Source: Gnetum montanum (Eukaryota; Streptophyta; Gnetopsida; Gnetales; Gnetaceae). Taken from it: a stretch of 64,000 bases of DNA. Made by a program: the position numbers and the translations under genes. The notes below the pieces were generated by a model. That model did not search any database and was not told where the DNA came from. It saw only the letters and a list, made by a program, of their open reading frames with translations. The stretch is taken from positions 1,342,297 to 1,406,296 of the forward strand of contig MNCI01017913.1 of assembly GCA_015680685.1 (NCBI GenBank). Reading direction: 5' to 3'. The stretch's first letter is position 1. Each line of letters opens with the position of its first letter. Below, in pieces: positions 60,871-64,000 of this stretch.

Positions 60871-62288
60871 TGAAACACCACCAAGAAAATTCATGTTGCA
60901 ACTTTTCAACATTGTAACCTTTACCATTGAACTTGAGGCTAGATTTTGATTTTAAAATGTAAGGTTTGTAGTCCATTAGCTGCAATCTTACATACTTTAA
61001 TTTATTTGGGCTAAAAAATTCCTTATAAGTTATTATTGCTTGACTTCCCAGGTGGAAAAAGTTATGTCATGTTTATATTTTAGCTTTGAAAGGCTAAAAA
61101 TGCCTTGGGAACTACCAAATTTGAGGTTTTCATGGGTTTTATGTTGGCCATAGCCAAAACTATGCTAAAACCATCTACACCTAGCATTGGAATTCTTGGG
61201 TTTTCACTTTTCTAGCAATGGCCAATGTAGTTTCCATAGTTCCAGCAAGGATGAGGCTTTGTCCCTAGCCAACATAGCTCCAATGTAGTCCCGGTGAGGA
61301 TGAGGCTTCCTCATTGGCTAACATAGCTCTAGCATAGTTCTAGCAAGGATGCCACAAGGCCAATGTAGTTTCATAGTTCTAGCATAGTCCTAATGAGGAT
61401 GATGCTTCCTAGCTAGCTAGTGGAGCTCTAGCATAGCCCTAGCAAGAATGAGGCTTCCTCACTAGGCAGCATAGCTCCAACATACTTCTGCAAAGGCTAG
61501 TATAGTTCCATGAAGCCAACGTAGTTTTGCAAAGGCTAGCATAGTTTTGGTGAAGCCAACATAGTTGCTAAAGTCCATTTACTATTTATAGTTCTTAGTG
61601 TAGTTCTAATTTCCTGGGTGCATCAAACTTACCAAAAATGAAAAACTACACTAAAAATGATGGCCTGCCACACCTGCAAATCACATCAATCTATTAGCAA
61701 TCATGGTAGAAATTTGCAACAAAAAATCAACAACTGTATGATCTATAAAAGAAAATTTTGAACACATCAAATAGGTTCTTTTGGTTCCACAATTTTCACA
61801 ACTTTTGCAAACCTTGAACACTTGAAACCTTTGGCATTTTGGAGATTTTTTTAAGCAAATTGACAACTACTTGGGTATTTGAGACTCTTAGCATAGTCCC
61901 ATAGTTCCAAAATTTCAAGCACAATTTTCACCACCAATGCTACAAATCCAAGCTAAGAACTAGCAAGGAGTTTTGCAAATCAAAGCTAGGATGTACCTAG
62001 ATCATGTGGCTAACTACAAAACATAATTTGTTGGCTTCATCAAGCTTCATCTCTAGAACTCCCAGTGCATTTGGGCACACAATTTATACAACTTTTTTTA
62101 TTATGCAAGTTTATTTATGATTCATTTTTGTGCATTTTCATAGATTAGATATACATTTTTATTAAAATTTATTTACATTCATTTACATTTCCTAAGTCCT
62201 AATGATGGACAAGACCATCTAAGGCACCTTGGATCCTCTTTCTTAGACGCCCTTGAGATCCAAGGTTAAGCTATTCCAAGGTGTTGTA
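60871..62288 (+). repeat. 3' LTR of element B
   Basis: Pairs with 30366-31886. TATA-like CTATAAAAGA near 61742. About 35 bases present near the end of the 5' LTR are missing here (after GCTATTCCA), so the end and target duplication are eroded. Confidence 0.8.
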
Positions 62289-62530
62289 GAACATTATCTT
62301 TAGACTTGTCTAGTAGCAATTGTTATAGGAAAATTATGTCAATGATAATAGGATATTCCAGTTATCTAAAATATTAAAGCATGTCCTCCAACACATTTTT
62401 GATCCTCTTAATCTAATCATCCAACCATGGATGATAAATTAAAATTAGATTTATCCTAGTGCCTATCTTATCCAAGAAAATCTTGGTAGAAATTTCATGC
62501 TATTATACAATCTTATAACTAGTAAAATTA
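62289..62530 (-). pseudogene. Chromovirus H: integrase core (right part)
   Basis: Minus strand, reading toward element B: words matching YHPxxDGQSERxxxVLEDML (here KNVLEDML near 62395) and EFxYNN (FSYNNCY near 62325). These immediately precede, in the family, the integrase part found at 30365 and below. The two pieces therefore form one gene cut by element B. Broken by stops. Confidence 0.75.
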
Positions 62531-63424
62531 ACCATAAACATTGTAATTCAAGCATAGGAAAAATCAAAATTATGCTAGTTTTCAACTAAGATTCTTATAG
62601 AAAAAACCCAATTTGCAGTGAATTAATTACAATAAACACTGCAAGAAAAATTTGTAAAATTTTTTTAAAATTACAAACTTTATACAAAATCCTTCTACAT
62701 TTTTTTTCCATCTACCATGTGCCAAAACATTGGCAACATGTAGCCAAATATTTCAGAATGCTATTAGTTTTTCCTTAGAAAAACTACAAAATTTCAACAA
62801 AATTGATCAAAACATTGAAAATTAAGTTAGTAAAAAATCCATAAAAAATCAAAAAAAATCCTAAAAATATAATTACACCTCCATTACCATCAAAAAAACC
62901 TAGAATAGCACATCTATGTAGTTACAACTACAAAATCTCAACATATACAATCTAGAAAAAATGCCAAATTTGTGGCAAATTTGACCAAGAATAGGGCAAA
63001 AACATTGAACACAAGTTTGGGAAAATATCCAAATCTTCCTTAATTCATTTCCAAAAATCCAAATCTTTATTCCACTAAAATTGATAGGCCTAGATCTTCC
63101 ACTTGGCATAAATAGATCAAAAAATTTCGGCCTAGATAAGATTGTTATAGTTATAAGATTGCATGACATCATAAGAATCTTAAAATATTGAAAAACCTCT
63201 TGCTAAATTTAATTGTTACAACACATAAAACATGAGAAATTTGTAATTTTTTTCCTAGATTTATACAAATTTTGTAATATCTTGATATGTTAAAAGGAGA
63301 GAGAGAAAGATAAGAGGTCACATAGGCTCACTTTTGTAGGCCACAAAGGTCATCGATGCCAAGCATTTGTCCATATCTACAAAAAAAGACAAACAAAGGC
63401 TATAAGAAAAAAAGTCAGTGTTTG
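62531..63424. other. AT-rich DNA, nothing recognised
   Basis: Poly-A/T rich, no motif. It could be the 3' spacer or LTR of the Tat fragment to its right. Confidence 0.3.
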
Positions 63425-63650
63425 ATATAATAAATTTTAAGATAGGAATGGTTTACTAGGTTGGTCAATTCATTTCCATCCATGTCTACCAACTAGAATG
63501 CTCTATTGTCATAAGCTTTGGTAACCAAGAAAGATACTTCTTAATTAGTTGAGAATTTGTCCACATGTTTGTGAATAGCCTTAAGGAAAAGGTCTCCTTT
63601 CTTAACTTTTCATCTATTTAGGTCATCATGATGTTTTTTCTACCTATATT
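63425..63650 (-). pseudogene. Tat-lineage integrase C-terminus fragment
   Basis: Minus strand: KLRKGDLFLKAIHKHVDKF (near 63610), FLVTKAYDNRAF, LVDMDGNELTNLVNHSYLKI and YYIKH. This follows the end of element A's integrase (KGDLILEV...KLVDMDG...NHSYLKPYYI) nearly word for word, with two stops. It belongs to a third Tat element, cut off on its upstream side before the LTR at 63745. Confidence 0.8.
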
Positions 63651-63744
63651 GATATCATTTGATGTGACCAATCATTCATATTCGCTACTCCTCCACTGAA
63701 TCAAGGTCAATGGTACACATCTTCTTATTTTTCTCATCATTTGT

Positions 63745-64000
63745 TGATGAGACGCAACTTGCACTGGGCCGTGATATCGCGTCTTCCCCTACGATATCGC
63801 GTACGCGATATCGCGTCCCACCGCCATATCTATAAATAAGAGGAGGCACTCCCCTTATTTCCCAATCCTGGCTAGTGTAGCGAAGCTCTGGCAGATTGAT
63901 CACTCCAGAGTTAGAATTTTTTCCCATGTGCCCGCAGTAGGAGTCCTAGAGTGAACGGCTCTTTATTCGAGCAGCTTGTAACCTGAACCCAAGTTGTGTA
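63745..64000 (+). repeat. Partial LTR of the element D / solo-LTR family (runs off right edge)
   Basis: Starts TGATGAGACGCAAC. It has a 22-bp perfect palindrome around GATATCGCGTACGCGATATC (63792-63813), a TATA box (CTATAAATAAG, 63830-63840), and TTTATTCGAGCAGCTTG as in the solo LTR. The least decayed copy in the window. Confidence 0.8.

Larger units (their letters stand above)
30366..62288 (+). mobile_element. Giant Tat-lineage Ty3/gypsy element B (without visible pol), split by element A
   Basis: LTRs at 30366-31886 and 60871-62288, primer site, gag, protease, a reduced antisense gene and a polypurine tract. Without the inserted A and one copy of its target duplication it is about 13.1 kb. 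No RT, RNase H or integrase sequence was recognised at 40200-41713 or 60501-60870. Its LTR start (TGAAACACC), polypurine tract and primer site closely match those of A, so B is a relative that may have depended on such elements. It lies within the integrase gene of chromovirus H. Confidence 0.8.

Noticed and set aside
1-64000. Host protein-coding, tRNA or rRNA genes
   Set aside because: None recognised on either strand; coherent coding blocks are retroelement genes or sequences carried inside retroelements.

Overview
This window looks like nuclear DNA from a seed plant with a large, repeat-rich genome. I found no intact host gene, rRNA or tRNA. Nearly everything I can name is old, nested retrotransposon: Ty3/gypsy of the Tat/Ogre, Athila-like and chromovirus types, Ty1/copia, and one RTE-type LINE. 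Most coding remnants are broken by TAG/TGA/TAA codons where CAG/CGA/CAA would be expected, the mark of long methylated-cytosine decay. The species cannot be named from this window.

Left part (1-18.3 kb). An Athila-like element D (minus strand) has a 5' LTR at 4470-5355, a tRNA-Asp-type primer site and a decayed gag, but no visible pol. Further downstream it has a second gene with its own TATA promoter and leader intron, running off the left edge. D lies inside the 3' LTR (5356-6217) of a related element E, which also carries a downstream gene (6457-9317) with its own TATA and a leader intron of nearly the same size. An RTE LINE relic follows (10.56-13.44 kb, minus), then element F (13533-17734), a small LTR retrotransposon whose interior holds a decayed copy of a host CCR4-type deadenylase.

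Middle part (18.3-30.4 kb). A 992-bp solo LTR with a perfect CTAGG target duplication is followed by a gag-only copia element G (19382-24648, minus). Then come a plus-strand copia gag relic (25.1-26.6 kb), AT-rich DNA, and the 3' end of a chromovirus H (minus).

Right part (30.4-62.3 kb) is a nest of two giant Tat-lineage elements. Element B (30366-62288) sits in H's integrase gene: the integrase continues in the same orientation at 62289. B has gag and protease but no visible RT, RNase H or integrase. Element A (41714-60495, 18.8 kb, target duplication CCTAA) is inserted into B and has 1.8-kb LTRs, gag, protease, RT, two RNase H domains and integrase.

The most interesting feature is in A. 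Between protease and RT, on the opposite strand, lies a gene of about 4.6 kb with its own TATA box, short introns and an acidic tail (48045-52642). I do not recognise its product. B keeps a reduced counterpart. D and E carry a comparable extra gene in sense orientation near the 3' end. In each element the palindromes before the extra gene resemble those in the same element's LTR U3, while differing between elements. In B these palindromes form a ladder with a period of about 192 bp.
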